Below, piece by piece: positions 16,788 through 25,310 of a stretch of DNA of 64,000 bases. The number at the start of each line of letters is the position of its first letter. The stretch's first letter is position 1. The notes beneath the pieces were generated by a model. That model worked only from the letters and a program-made list of their open reading frames with translations, was not told the origin of the DNA and made no database searches. Position numbers and translations under genes: made by a program. Source of the stretch: Actinophytocola glycyrrhizae. GTDB lineage: Bacteria; Actinomycetota; Actinomycetes; Mycobacteriales; Pseudonocardiaceae. The stretch is taken from positions 434,001 to 498,000 of the forward strand of contig NZ_JBHSIS010000007.1 in assembly GCF_042653545.1 (NCBI RefSeq). The letters run 5' to 3'.

Positions 16788-17809
16788 GGCCCCTCGACGA
16801 TCTCGACCGGCAGATCATCGTCGCGCTGCAGGGCGACGGGCGCGCCAGCTGGACGTCGATCGCGGCGACGTGCGAGACGTCGGTGCCGACGGTGGCGCGG
16901 CGCGCCCAGCAGCTCATGGCGGACAACCTGCTGAAGGTCGCGGTGCTGCCGAGCCTGGGCAGCACCGGGCCGGTGGAGACGTTCTTCACCCGCATCGGCT
17001 GCCGCCCCGGCACACAGCTCGACGTCGCCGAACAGCTCGTCGCGCGGCCGGACGTGCGGTGGGCGTCGCTGATCACCGGCTCGTACGACATCGGCATCGA
17101 GCTGGTGGTCAACGCCGGACCGACCCGCTACCCGAAGACCATGTTGGAGCTGCAGCAGATCGACGGCGTGCAGCGGTGGTACAGCGACCTGCTGCTGCAC
17201 GTCTACAAGGTGTCCCACGACTGGTACAAGCAGTTGCTCGACGACCGGGACGCGCTGCCGCCCGAGGTGCCGCTGTGCTCACCGGACCACTTCGACAAGG
17301 TCGACTGGGCGATCCTGGACCACCTGCGTGACGACGGGCGGGCGAGCTTCAAGACGATCGCGGGCGCGCTGGACCTCAACGAGTCGACCGTGCGGCGCCG
17401 CTTCGAGCGCATGATCGGCGACCGGTGCGCTGCCGTGTTCACGATCGTGCCCGCGCAGGCGCTCGGGCTGGAGGCGGAGACCCTGCTGTGGGTCACCGTC
17501 GAGCCGTCGAGGCTCACCGAGGTCGCGGCGGCACTGCTGCGCCACCCGTCGGTGCGCTACCTCGGCGCCACGCTCGACGGGAACGCCCTGCTGTGCGAGG
17601 TGATCTCCGAGTCGACCCGCGGCCTGTTCGAGTTCACCACGGCCACGCTCGCGAAGATGGCGGGCGTGATCGGGTGGAGCGCGTCGGTGGAACTGCTGTC
17701 GCTCAAACGCGGGTTCGTGGAGACCCCGTGGTGGCGCGACCAGCTGGCGGAACACCACGCGGACGCGGTGGTGCCCATCGGCCATGGCACCGCGGTCAGC
17801 GGCGGCTGA
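16784..17809 (+). CDS. Double-domain Lrp/AsnC-family transcriptional regulator
   Basis: A 341-residue protein built from two Lrp/AsnC halves in tandem. The first HTH is at about residues 3-50 (LDDLDRQIIVALQGDGRASWTSIA, VPTVARRAQQL), followed by a RAM-like ligand domain. The second HTH is at about 175-225 (KVDWAILDHLRDDGRASFKTIA, NESTVRRRFERM) with a second RAM-like domain. Such fused forms are common in actinomycetes and often control the amino-acid or peptide genes next to them. It is the last gene of the rightward operon and probably senses the imported compound or a product and acts on 9856-10024 (inference). Its 3' end overlaps the convergent hypothetical gene by 14 bp. Confidence 0.88.
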   Translation: MRPLDDLDRQIIVALQGDGRASWTSIAATCETSVPTVARRAQQLMADNLLKVAVLPSLGSTGPVETFFTRIGCRPGTQLDVAEQLVARPDVRWASLITGSYDIGIELVVNAGPTRYPKTMLELQQIDGVQRWYSDLLLHVYKVSHDWYKQLLDDRDALPPEVPLCSPDHFDKVDWAILDHLRDDGRASFKTIAGALDLNESTVRRRFERMIGDRCAAVFTIVPAQALGLEAETLLWVTVEPSRLTEVAAALLRHPSVRYLGATLDGNALLCEVISESTRGLFEFTTATLAKMAGVIGWSASVELLSLKRGFVETPWWRDQLAEHHADAVVPIGHGTAVSGG

Positions 17810-18191
17810 CCGGCGCGGTCCAACTGCACCGCAACAGGTGCCGGTACAGGTGTTCCCGACCCGACCTGCCAGGGACGACCCGGTACCGCAGACCGCGGAG
17901 CACGGCGTCGCCCGGCACGGGTTCCGGGCGGCGCGGGCGCCAGCCGTCCTGCGTGAAGTGGACCAGCCACGTCGCGACGGTCGACCCGGTCCGGTAGCTC
18001 TCGACCGCCAGTTGCCGCAGGTCGCCGAAGCGGGCCATGACCACGAGGTCGGCGACCATGTCGGAGGTGATCGGCGCGCGGCCCGCGTAGGCCGTGGTGT
18101 GGTCGTTCAACCATTTCGCGCCGCGCCGGACGTGGTGTGCCGCGGTGTCGGCCGGGTCTCTGCGCAGCCGGTGAAGGGTCCAGGTTCGCAT
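17796..18191 (-). CDS. Hypothetical basic protein
   Basis: A 131-residue protein I do not recognise. It is rich in Arg and His and has no signal peptide or membrane segment. A plausible helical segment is TSDMVADLVVMARFGDLRQLAVESY, followed by VATWLVHFTQDGWRPRRP and a basic C terminus. GAGG lies about 8 nt before the ATG. It is convergent with the Lrp regulator and overlaps its last codons. Confidence 0.6.
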   Translation of the reverse strand: MRTWTLHRLRRDPADTAAHHVRRGAKWLNDHTTAYAGRAPITSDMVADLVVMARFGDLRQLAVESYRTGSTVATWLVHFTQDGWRPRRPEPVPGDAVLRGLRYRVVPGRSGREHLYRHLLRCSWTAPVSRR

Positions 18192-18405
18192 GGCAATCGC
18201 CTCGAATCACAAGGAGTCGCGCAGTTCTTCGGCGCGCGACTGGCGGTCGTTACCTCCACACCGCGCCGAGCGCGGATCGTTACCCGAGAAGTGCCCCGGC
18301 CGTTGTGGTCGCAACGCCAACCTGAACCGTGCTTTCCAGTACCTGCACGAGATCGCGCGCCACCCGCGCCGGCCCAGTGCTCAAAGGTGCGTTCACGGCA
18401 ACAAG

Positions 18406-18460
18406 TGCCCTGAAAGGCGCGTTCAGGGCCCTCAGCGCCCTGAACGCGCCTTTCAGGGCA
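18406..18460. repeat. Dispersed palindromic repeat, copy 3
   Basis: 55 bp, arms starting TGCCCTGAAAGGCGCG and ending CGCCTTTCAGGGCA. Pairing is complete except for one mismatch next to the loop. A degenerate half-copy (TCAAAGGTGCGTTCACGGCA) lies immediately upstream. Confidence 0.9.
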
Positions 18461-18506
18461 TTGCCACGCCGTCAACGTACCTTTCACAGCACCGAAACCA
18501 GCCCGG

Positions 18507-18547
18507 CCCCCGCGCAGCGGGCTCTGCCCGCGCAACCCCGTCGGTGG
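18507..18547. repeat. GC-rich repeat associated with the palindrome, copy A
   Basis: The segment CCCCGCGCAGCGGG, TGCCCGCGCAA, CCCCGTCGG is about 80 percent identical by eye to 31215-31252. Both lie 45-65 bp after a palindrome copy in the same relative orientation. Confidence 0.45.
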
Positions 18548-18659
18548 CGCAAGCCCCTGGGAGGTCGACGGGATGGCAGGCAGACCCGAACCCAACCGCA
18601 GCCGACATGCCCCTCCGCCACCCAGGAGACCAGCAGCGAGGACGACCACGAACGAGAGC

Positions 18660-19412
18660 TCACCTGCGTAGTGCTTCCACCAGTTCCTCCGCCGCCGAGC
18701 GGAGAGCACTGGGGGACAGCGGGTTCACGCTGATCCACCCGTCCGCCGCCGTCGGGGTGGTGACCCGGACCCGGCCTGACGGGGTGTCCAGCCAGCACAG
18801 CTCCGGACCTGTGCGGGTGTCGCGGATGTCGCCGCCCTCTCGGGTGGTCGCCGTCGCGCCCAGTTGGCCGCCGCCTTCCACTTCCGTGATCAGGTCGGTC
18901 AGGGCGTCCAGTTCGTCGGGGTTGCCGCCGTGTTCGGTGACTGTTCGGTGGTGGCCCGTCGACACGGTTGCCGCCGCGGCCGGTAGGCGGACCGGCATGG
19001 CCGTCGCGGCCGCGAGGTCCGGGGTCAGTGCGGTCAGTGCGGTCGCCACCGCGCTCAGCGGGATGCGGCGGACGTCCACCAGCCGGGTGTCGTCGTCGAA
19101 GTCCTGTTTGCAGAGCACCGCGTGTTTGCCGTACACCAGTGCCACCGCGCCGCGTTCGCCCGCCGGGCCGCGGACCACGAGGTCCACCGTGCCCCGTCGT
19201 CTTGCCAGCGCCGCCACCACGTCCGCGGCAAGGCCCGCCGGGCCCGCCGCGTCCGCCAGACCCCGTACCTGCAGTGTCTCCGCCGCCGCGGCGAACAGCT
19301 CGTCGCGTTCCGCGGGGACGCGGCCGAACGACGGGACGCGCAGCGGGTAGGGGACGGTGGCGCCCGCGTGGGTCGCGAGCAGGTCCAGTTCCACCAACCC
19401 GAACCGGGTCAC
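18660..19412 (-). CDS. EspG-family ESX secretion-associated chaperone
   Basis: A 250-residue EspG-like protein. The N-terminal VELDLLATHAGATVPYPLRVPSFGR matches the pattern seen in Pseudonocardiaceae EspG proteins, and the rest alternates beta strands (VDLVVRGPAGERGAVALVYGKHAVL) with a C-terminal helical segment. EspG binds the PE-PPE substrates of type VII systems and keeps them soluble until export. It overlaps the preceding gene (ATGA), and a PPE-like protein is encoded two genes upstream, as expected for a chaperone-substrate pair. No ESX core gene (EccC, EccD and so on) is in the window. Confidence 0.82.
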   Translation of the reverse strand: MTRFGLVELDLLATHAGATVPYPLRVPSFGRVPAERDELFAAAAETLQVRGLADAAGPAGLAADVVAALARRRGTVDLVVRGPAGERGAVALVYGKHAVLCKQDFDDDTRLVDVRRIPLSAVATALTALTPDLAAATAMPVRLPAAAATVSTGHHRTVTEHGGNPDELDALTDLITEVEGGGQLGATATTREGGDIRDTRTGPELCWLDTPSGRVRVTTPTAADGWISVNPLSPSALRSAAEELVEALRR

Positions 19413-19780
19413 CTGGCCTCGCCGAGACGGGTGAACGTGCCCTCGTTGCCGTCGTCGGTGGCGCGGTAGTCACCTGCCGCGGCCCTGGTCTCACCGCCCA
19501 GCCTGGTCAGGCCGTCGGCCCACTCCCGCAGTACGGCCGGGGTGCCGTCGGGGCCGGTCAGCCTCGCCAGCTTCGCCGCGAACCACAGCGCGGGCGGGGA
19601 CGAGCCGAGTCGCAGCGGCCGCACGTCGGCCTGCCGCACCCGGTCGTGCAGGTGCTCGCCCAGCCGGACCAGCTCGTCCGCCTCCCGCTCCAGTTCGTAC
19701 GGGCTCACGAACACACCCGCGCCCGCACGACTCAGCGCACCCTTGGTGCCGGAAGGGTCTTCCTCGGAGTCGACGTACAT
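19409..19780 (-). CDS. Small ESX-associated helical protein (WXG100/PE-like position)
   Basis: A 123-residue protein with a good GGGGAG site 5 nt before its ATG; longer frames upstream are shadows of the PPE-like gene. It is mostly helical (VFVSPYELEREADELVRLGEHLHDRV, then LWFAAKLARL and VLREWADGLTRLGGETRAAAGDYRATDD). Proteins of this size and kind sit between PPE-like and EspG genes in actinomycetes and may pair with the PPE-like protein in the way PE proteins do. No classical WxG motif is seen, so the family is uncertain. Confidence 0.65.
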   Translation of the reverse strand: MYVDSEEDPSGTKGALSRAGAGVFVSPYELEREADELVRLGEHLHDRVRQADVRPLRLGSSPPALWFAAKLARLTGPDGTPAVLREWADGLTRLGGETRAAAGDYRATDDGNEGTFTRLGEAR

Positions 19781-19794
19781 GGTGGCTCCCCGTC

Positions 19795-21105
19795 TCATGC
19801 CCCGATCACGGGCGGTGGTGTCCTGTCGTCGAGGGTGAACAGCTTGTCGGCGCGTGGCATGCGGTTGTGGTGCTCGCGGTCGTCCTCCCGACGGCTGGTC
19901 GCCGGGACGGCGCCAGGGGTGACGGGGCGGGCGGGGCGTTCGGTGTCGGTGACCAGGCCCGGGGTCGTGCCCCGGCCCACGAGCTCCCGCCACGCCACCG
20001 GTCCGCCCATCGCGCGACCGTCGGGACCGCTCACCCACCCGGGGGCGGCTGACGGCCGGGTGGCGCGGGCCTGGCCGCCGCCGGGGCCGACGGCGATGCC
20101 AGCCGGGTGTGTCACCTGGCCGGTGCCGGGCGCCCCGCCCGTGGCGGACGCGCCGGGTGCGGCCGGGATGGCCGCCGCCGAAGCGGCCGTTGCCGAGGAG
20201 GGCGCTGCCGACGAGGGCGTTGCCGGGCTGGACGCGGTGGACACGGCCGGGCTGGACGCGGTCTGGGGAGCCCGGGCGGGGGTGCTGTCCGCGCGGGCCA
20301 CGTTCGGTGTCGCCGGGCGCGGGGCGGTCACGGGCACGGCCACCGCTTCCGGGCGTGGCGAAGGGAGCTGCCCGCCGCCCGGCACACCGGGTGGGACCTT
20401 CGCGGGTGCGTCCGGCGGGTCGGCGGCGACCAGGCTCTGCTCGAAGGCCTGCATCACCTCGACCGCCTCCGCCTTCTTGTTCGCGGCCAGCAGCGACGCG
20501 CCGAACCAGCTCGTGCCCGCGCCCGACACCGCACCCACCGCGAAGGCGGGCCCCGCCGCCGCGCCGCCGGTCAGGGCGCCGTACGAGGTCGCGGCGCCGA
20601 CGTCGACCGGCTCCGGCATCCGCGCCTGTGCCCGGCTCAGCGCCTCCGACGCGCGGAGCACCGCGGCGGACAGCGCCGCCGCGTGCTCGGCGACCGCGGC
20701 ACCGCCCGCCCTGTGCTCGTCCAGGGTGCTGCCGAACGCGCCGGACGCCTGGCCCTGCCACACGTCCGGCACCTGCTGCCGCCTGGACGTCAGCTCGTCC
20801 GCGCAGTCGTGCGCGCCGCGGCCGAGGCCGTCCAGCACCGCCGACTGCTCACCGACCTGGCCGGGATCGGCGCCGGTGCGCACCATCGCCGTCAGCTCCT
20901 CGTGGCTGTAGGCGTTCCAGTTGGTGCCACCCGGCGGGGTGGGGGAGCCGAACACGCCGTGCCAGGTCTGGCGCAGCTCCCTGCGCAACGTCCCGGCCGC
21001 CGCTCCCGCCGTGTCCGCGACGGGGGCGAGCACCGCCCCGACGGCGTTGTCGATGCCGTCCGTGACCGTGTCGAGAAAATCCACCGCGTCTCCCAGCTCG
21101 GACAA
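19795..21105 (-). CDS. PPE-like type VII secretion substrate
   Basis: A 436-residue protein with a helical N-terminal domain (about 55-200: WNAYSHEELTAMVRTG, DELTSRRQQVPDVWQGQASGAFG, a WXG-like helical hairpin, then EALSRAQARM). A Gly/Ala-rich hydrophobic stretch follows, then a long low-complexity tail rich in Pro, Ala, Thr and Ser (about 245-400), and a conserved C-terminal end (HNRMPRADKLFTLDDRTPPPVIGA). This is the layout of the PPE-domain proteins of Pseudonocardiaceae. It likely pairs with the small downstream protein and is handled by EspG. The tail may span or decorate the cell wall (inference). Confidence 0.8.
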   Translation of the reverse strand: MSELGDAVDFLDTVTDGIDNAVGAVLAPVADTAGAAAGTLRRELRQTWHGVFGSPTPPGGTNWNAYSHEELTAMVRTGADPGQVGEQSAVLDGLGRGAHDCADELTSRRQQVPDVWQGQASGAFGSTLDEHRAGGAAVAEHAAALSAAVLRASEALSRAQARMPEPVDVGAATSYGALTGGAAAGPAFAVGAVSGAGTSWFGASLLAANKKAEAVEVMQAFEQSLVAADPPDAPAKVPPGVPGGGQLPSPRPEAVAVPVTAPRPATPNVARADSTPARAPQTASSPAVSTASSPATPSSAAPSSATAASAAAIPAAPGASATGGAPGTGQVTHPAGIAVGPGGGQARATRPSAAPGWVSGPDGRAMGGPVAWRELVGRGTTPGLVTDTERPARPVTPGAVPATSRREDDREHHNRMPRADKLFTLDDRTPPPVIGA

Positions 21106-21194
21106 TTCGGCGAACCGAGATTACACGAGCAGCGAACCATCCCGCGATGGCACTTTTCACTGCACCCGCAAGGAATATCACCCGAACGGAGCAG

Positions 21195-23282
21195 TCAGCG
21201 CAATTCATTCGAACGTGTGATTTCCGTCGTTTCCGGCGGCAATTCCGCGGGCTCCAGCGCGAGCCGGGGCAGCACCCTGTCGAGCCACCGGGGCAGCCAC
21301 CACGCCTTCGGCCCGAACAGCCGCATGACCGCGGGCACCACGAGGCACCTGATCACGAGCGCGTCGACCAGTACCGCCACCGCCAGCCCGAGCCCGAACT
21401 GCTGGAGCATCCGGTCGGGGCTGAGCACGAACGCGCCGAACACCACGATCATGATCGCGGCCGCCGCGGTGATCACGCCACCGGTGGTCGCGAGCCCCTC
21501 CCGCACCGCGCGGGCCGCGTCGCCGGTGCGCCGCCACTCCTCGTGCATGCGGGAGACCAGGAACACCTCGTAGTCCATCGACAGCCCGAACACGATCGCG
21601 AACACCAGCACCGGCACGAACGCCTCGACCGGCCCGGTCGGCGCGAACACCAGCGTCACCACCCCGAGCGAGGCGCCGATCGACAGCAGGTTCAGCACCG
21701 CCGCCTTCAACGGCACCAAAAGCGACCGGAACACCGCCATCAGCAGCAGCGCCGACAGCCCGACCACAACGAGCAGGAACAGTGGCAGCCGATCCGCCAC
21801 CGCCGCGGCGAAGTCGTCGGCCGCCGCGGTCGCGCCGCCGACGAGGTACGTCGCGCCGGTCCGCGCCTCCAGCGGCGGCAGCACCTGGTCACGCAGCCGC
21901 GTGACCAGCTCACTCGTCGCGGCGTCCTGCGGTGCGCTGTCCGGGAACACCAGCAGCATCCCGAGGTCGTCGCCGAGCCGCTGCGGCTCGCCGACCCGCG
22001 CCACCCCGTCGGCGCCGTCGAGCGCGGCCGCCAGCTCCTCGGTGCCGCCGCCTTCCGCCATGACCACGAGCGGTCCGTTGACGCCCGGGCCGAACCCGTC
22101 GGCGAGCAGGTCGTAGGCCTGCCTGCTGGTCGCGTCGGCCGGTTCGGTGCCCGCGTCGGCGAACCCGAGCTGCATGCCGAGCGCGGGCACGGACAACGCG
22201 CCGAGCGCGGCGATGGACACGACGAGTGCGGGCAGCGGCCTGCGCTGCACGGTGTCGCTCCACCGCCGCCACCGCACACCGGAGCCGCGGTCCGGCCGCT
22301 TGCGCACCGCCCTCTCGATCCGCCTGCCGAACACGCTCAGCAGCGCGGGCAGCAGCGTCAGCGAAGCGACCATGGTGAGCAGCACGGTCAGCGTGACGGC
22401 GAGCGCGACCCCCTGCAGGGAGCCGAGTCCGAGCGCGAGCAGGCCCAGCAGCGCGATCATCACGGTGGTGCCCGCGAACAGCACCGACCGGCCCGCGGTG
22501 TCGAGCGCGGTGCGGACCGCCTGGTCGCGGTCGGCGCCCCGGCGCAGCTCGCCCCGGTACCGGGCGAAGATCAGCAGCGCGTAGTCGATGCCGACGCCGA
22601 GCCCGACGAGCATCATCAGCGGTGGCGCGTAGCCGGGCAGTGCGGTCAGGTGGCTCGCCAGCACGATCACACCGAGCGTGCTGCCGACCGCGAACACGGC
22701 GGTGACCAGCGGCAGGCACGCGGCGAGGAACGACCCGAACATCAGCACGAGGATCACGAGTGCCGCGAGAATGCCCGCGCCCTCCGCCGCGCCGCCCCCG
22801 GCCTCCTCCGCGCTTCGGACGGGGTCGCCGCCCAGCTCGACCCGCAGCTCACCGTCGCGCTGCGCGGTCTCGATGATCCGGCGCACGTCCTCGGCAGGCA
22901 CGTCGGCGCCGTCGAGCGTGACCGTCGCGAACGCGACCGAACCACCCTCGGCCACGGTCGGCGGCGCCACGCCGGCGACCCTCGGCAGTCGCTCCACTTC
23001 GGACAGCACGGCGTCGACCTCCCGCTGTGCGCCCGCGATCCCGTCGTCGTGCTGGAACACCACCCGCACGGTGTCCGGCTGCTGTCCCAGCGCCGCGAAC
23101 GTGTCGGCCACCTGCTGGGACTCGGTGCCGGGCAGCGAGTGGTCGTCGCGGTAGTCCGGACCGACGGCCTGCGCGGCGACGGTGATCCCGGCGAGCACGA
23201 GCAGCCACAGTGCCAGCGCGAGCCAGTGCCTGCGCTGCGCCCAGCCCGCGAGCCGGACGAGCCTGGAGGGAGGAGAAGTCAT
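21195..23282 (-). CDS. MMPL-family RND transporter
   Basis: A 695-residue proton-driven exporter. It has the MMPL topology: one N-terminal helix (HWLALALWLLVLAGITVAA), a large extracellular loop, five helices (about 170-340), a second extracellular loop, and five more helices (about 500-650), with the MMPL signatures GVGIDYALLIFARYREEL-like at about 223-240 and VFGLSMDYEVFLVSRMHEEW near 545. In actinomycetes such proteins export lipids, siderophores or antibiotics. The two-component system encoded immediately upstream, in the same direction, probably controls it. No biosynthetic cluster is adjacent, so the cargo is unknown. Confidence 0.9.
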   Translation of the reverse strand: MTSPPSRLVRLAGWAQRRHWLALALWLLVLAGITVAAQAVGPDYRDDHSLPGTESQQVADTFAALGQQPDTVRVVFQHDDGIAGAQREVDAVLSEVERLPRVAGVAPPTVAEGGSVAFATVTLDGADVPAEDVRRIIETAQRDGELRVELGGDPVRSAEEAGGGAAEGAGILAALVILVLMFGSFLAACLPLVTAVFAVGSTLGVIVLASHLTALPGYAPPLMMLVGLGVGIDYALLIFARYRGELRRGADRDQAVRTALDTAGRSVLFAGTTVMIALLGLLALGLGSLQGVALAVTLTVLLTMVASLTLLPALLSVFGRRIERAVRKRPDRGSGVRWRRWSDTVQRRPLPALVVSIAALGALSVPALGMQLGFADAGTEPADATSRQAYDLLADGFGPGVNGPLVVMAEGGGTEELAAALDGADGVARVGEPQRLGDDLGMLLVFPDSAPQDAATSELVTRLRDQVLPPLEARTGATYLVGGATAAADDFAAAVADRLPLFLLVVVGLSALLLMAVFRSLLVPLKAAVLNLLSIGASLGVVTLVFAPTGPVEAFVPVLVFAIVFGLSMDYEVFLVSRMHEEWRRTGDAARAVREGLATTGGVITAAAAIMIVVFGAFVLSPDRMLQQFGLGLAVAVLVDALVIRCLVVPAVMRLFGPKAWWLPRWLDRVLPRLALEPAELPPETTEITRSNELR

Positions 23283-23341
23283 GCCTGAAGGCTCGCGCGG
23301 GACCGGGGTTGCCGTCGTCGGGCCGGAGTGGACACCCGCCC

Positions 23342-23390
23342 CGCAACTCCGGTAGCCCCCTAAGGGTGATCACGTACACCGGGAGTTGCG
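23342..23390 (-). terminator. Possible hairpin between the response regulator and MMPL genes
   Basis: CGCAACTCC (23342-23350) pairs perfectly with GGAGTTGCG (23382-23390) across a 31-nt loop that itself contains CCCTAAGGG and GTGATCAC palindromes. It could be a terminator, attenuator or response-regulator site in front of the MMPL gene. Confidence 0.35.
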
Positions 23391-23393
23391 CGG

Positions 23394-24053
23394 TCAGCCC
23401 AGCCAGCGGGGGGTGACCATCGCCGATTCGTAGGCCAGGACGACGAGCTGTGCGCGGTCGCGGACATCCAGCTTGGTCATGATGCGGCTGACGTGGGTCT
23501 TGGCGGTGGCGGGGGACAGGACCAGCCGTTGCGCGATCTCGTCGTTCGACAGCCCCGCCGCCACGAGCGTGGTCACCTCGCGTTCGCGTTCGGTCAGCGA
23601 CGCGAGCCGCGGACTCGGCGCGGGGCGTTCGACGCGACCGGCGAACTCGGCGATCAGCCGCCGCGTCACCGAAGGCGCGAGCAGCGCGTCACCTCGGGCG
23701 ACGACCCGCACGCCGTGGATCAGCTCCTCCGGTTCGGTGTCCTTGACGAGGAATCCGCTCGCCCCGGCACGCAGCGCGCCGTAGACGTACTCGTCGAGGT
23801 CGAACGTCGTCAGGATCACCACCCGCACGTCCGGCAGCGCGGTGATGATCTGCCCGGTCGCGGCGAGCCCGTCGAGGTGCGGCATGCGCACGTCCATCAG
23901 CACCACGTCCGGTCGCAGCGACCGCGCCGCGCGCACGGCGGCGGCGCCGTCCCCGGCCTCGCCGACGACCTCGATGTCGTCCTCGCCGTCCAGGATGGAC
24001 CGGAAGCCCGCGCGGACGAGGTTCTGGTCGTCGGCGAGCAGCACCCGGATCAC
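23394..24053 (-). CDS. NarL/LuxR-type two-component response regulator
   Basis: A 219-residue regulator started at the GTG overlapping the kinase stop (GTGA); the longer ATG form at 24107 would extend far into the kinase gene. The receiver domain shows LLADDQNLVRAG (acid pocket), VVLMDVRMPHLDG with the phosphorylated Asp, and TTFDLDEYVYGAL and the switch Lys in FLVKDTEPEE. The C-terminal LuxR HTH is LTEREREVTTLVAAGLSNDEIAQRLVLSPATAKTHVSRIMTKL. It should bind the promoter of the downstream MMPL gene. Confidence 0.92.
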   Translation of the reverse strand: MIRVLLADDQNLVRAGFRSILDGEDDIEVVGEAGDGAAAVRAARSLRPDVVLMDVRMPHLDGLAATGQIITALPDVRVVILTTFDLDEYVYGALRAGASGFLVKDTEPEELIHGVRVVARGDALLAPSVTRRLIAEFAGRVERPAPSPRLASLTEREREVTTLVAAGLSNDEIAQRLVLSPATAKTHVSRIMTKLDVRDRAQLVVLAYESAMVTPRWLG

Positions 24054-25153
24054 GCGGCGCCCCCGATCGGCAGCCGGGCCGCCACGACGAAGCCGCCCTC
24101 CGGGCACGCACCGGCCGCCAGCGAGCCACCCAGTTCCCGCGCCCGCTCGGTCATGCCGAGGAGGCCCGCCCCCGGCGTGCTCCCGTCCGGTCCGCGTCCG
24201 TCGTCGGCCACCCGCACCGCCACCTCGTCATCGCCGTAGGAAACCAGCACGTCCACCCTGGACGCGGCCGCGTGCCGGGTCACGTTAGTCAGCGCCTCCT
24301 GCACGATCCGGTACGCGGCGAGGTCCACGGATGGCGGCACCGCGCGCACCTCACCGGTCACCGAGCCGTGCACGGCGAGGCCCGTTCGCCGCGATCGTTC
24401 GAGCAGGTCCGGCAGCGCCGCGAGCCCGGTCGCGGGGGACAGCGGCGCCGCGTCGTCCACCTGCCGCAGCACGCCGATGGTGCGCCGCAGCTCCCGCAGC
24501 GCCCGCCCGCTCGCGTCCTTCACCGCGGCCAGCGCGTCCCGCTGCGGCGCGGTGTCCCCCTTGTCCACGCGGCGCAGCGCGGCACTCGCCTGCACGTTGA
24601 TCAGCGACAGGTCGTGCCCGAGCACGTCGTGCAACTCGCGGGCGATCCGCAGCCGCTCCCGGGTCGCCGCCGCCAGCTGCGCCTCCCGCTGGTACGCACG
24701 CCGTGTGCGCACCACCCCGCCGACCGCGACCGACGCCACGAGCCACCCGAACAGCAGGAACAGCGAGACGTCGTCGAGGTGGCGGCGTTCGCTGGCCGTC
24801 TCGCCCACCACCGTGAGCCCGAGCGCCAGTGCGCCGAACCCGGCGGCGGCCCACAGCAGCCCGGCCTCGCCCACGCCGAACATCGCGGCCATGAACGTCA
24901 GCATGATCGGGCTGCCGGGGCCGGTCAGCGGGTAGTACAGCGCGCAGGCGAGCAGCGTGTACGCCGCGACGAACACCGGGTACCGGCGCCGGAGGTACAG
25001 CGCGGCCGACGCGGTGACCACCAGTAGCCAGCTGATGACGCCGACCTGGCCGTTGCCGGCCGAGAGCACGGTCGAGCCGAGCACGAACGCGCCGATCGCA
25101 CCCGCGACCAGCGCGTCGGCGAACCGTCCACGCGGCGGCCACGACCACTCCAT
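24050..25153 (-). CDS. DesK-type sensor histidine kinase
   Basis: A 367-residue membrane kinase. Five or six helices occupy about residues 12-150, with no sizeable extracellular domain, so it probably senses within or near the membrane. The HisKA_3 dimerisation segment holds RIARELHDVLGHDLSLI with the phosphorylated His at about 195, and the GHKL ATPase has QEALTNVTRHAAA (N box), VRVADDGRGP (G1) and GLLGMTERARELGG (G2). The ATG at 25153 was preferred because upstream in-frame codons lack a membrane start context. Together with the response regulator and MMPL transporter it suggests a membrane-damage or drug-responsive efflux unit. Confidence 0.9.
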   Translation of the reverse strand: MEWSWPPRGRFADALVAGAIGAFVLGSTVLSAGNGQVGVISWLLVVTASAALYLRRRYPVFVAAYTLLACALYYPLTGPGSPIMLTFMAAMFGVGEAGLLWAAAGFGALALGLTVVGETASERRHLDDVSLFLLFGWLVASVAVGGVVRTRRAYQREAQLAAATRERLRIARELHDVLGHDLSLINVQASAALRRVDKGDTAPQRDALAAVKDASGRALRELRRTIGVLRQVDDAAPLSPATGLAALPDLLERSRRTGLAVHGSVTGEVRAVPPSVDLAAYRIVQEALTNVTRHAAASRVDVLVSYGDDEVAVRVADDGRGPDGSTPGAGLLGMTERARELGGSLAAGACPEGGFVVAARLPIGGAA

Positions 25154-25310
25154 GCGGCAAGCATAGGGACGAACCGGACGGCGGGCCGGGACCCGGGCGA
25201 CCGGCGCCTGCCCGCTCCGCCTGCTCCAGGTGGAGCAATCTCGCGGTAGTGCCGTTTCCCGATCACCCGAACGGGCCATCCCCTCCACAGTTCCCAGGAA
25301 GGAGCGCGTG

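Larger units (their letters stand above)
18192..18659. other. Intergenic region with repeats, no gene supported
   Basis: This 468-bp stretch lies between the start of the hypothetical gene and the end of the EspG-type gene. It holds a half-copy of the palindrome (about 18378-18400), a nearly perfect full copy (18406-18460) and a GC-rich tail segment (18507-18547) that recurs at 31215-31252. Reading frames crossing it lack conserved features and appear to be chance. Confidence 0.6.

Noticed and set aside
18107..18709. A minus-strand frame of 200 codons with one hydrophobic stretch
   Set aside because: It overlaps the EspG and hypothetical genes in another frame, crosses the palindromic repeat and has no conserved features.
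21195..25153. Antibiotic biosynthesis cluster around the MMPL transporter
   Set aside because: Only a two-component system adjoins it; no synthase, tailoring or resistance genes are seen.
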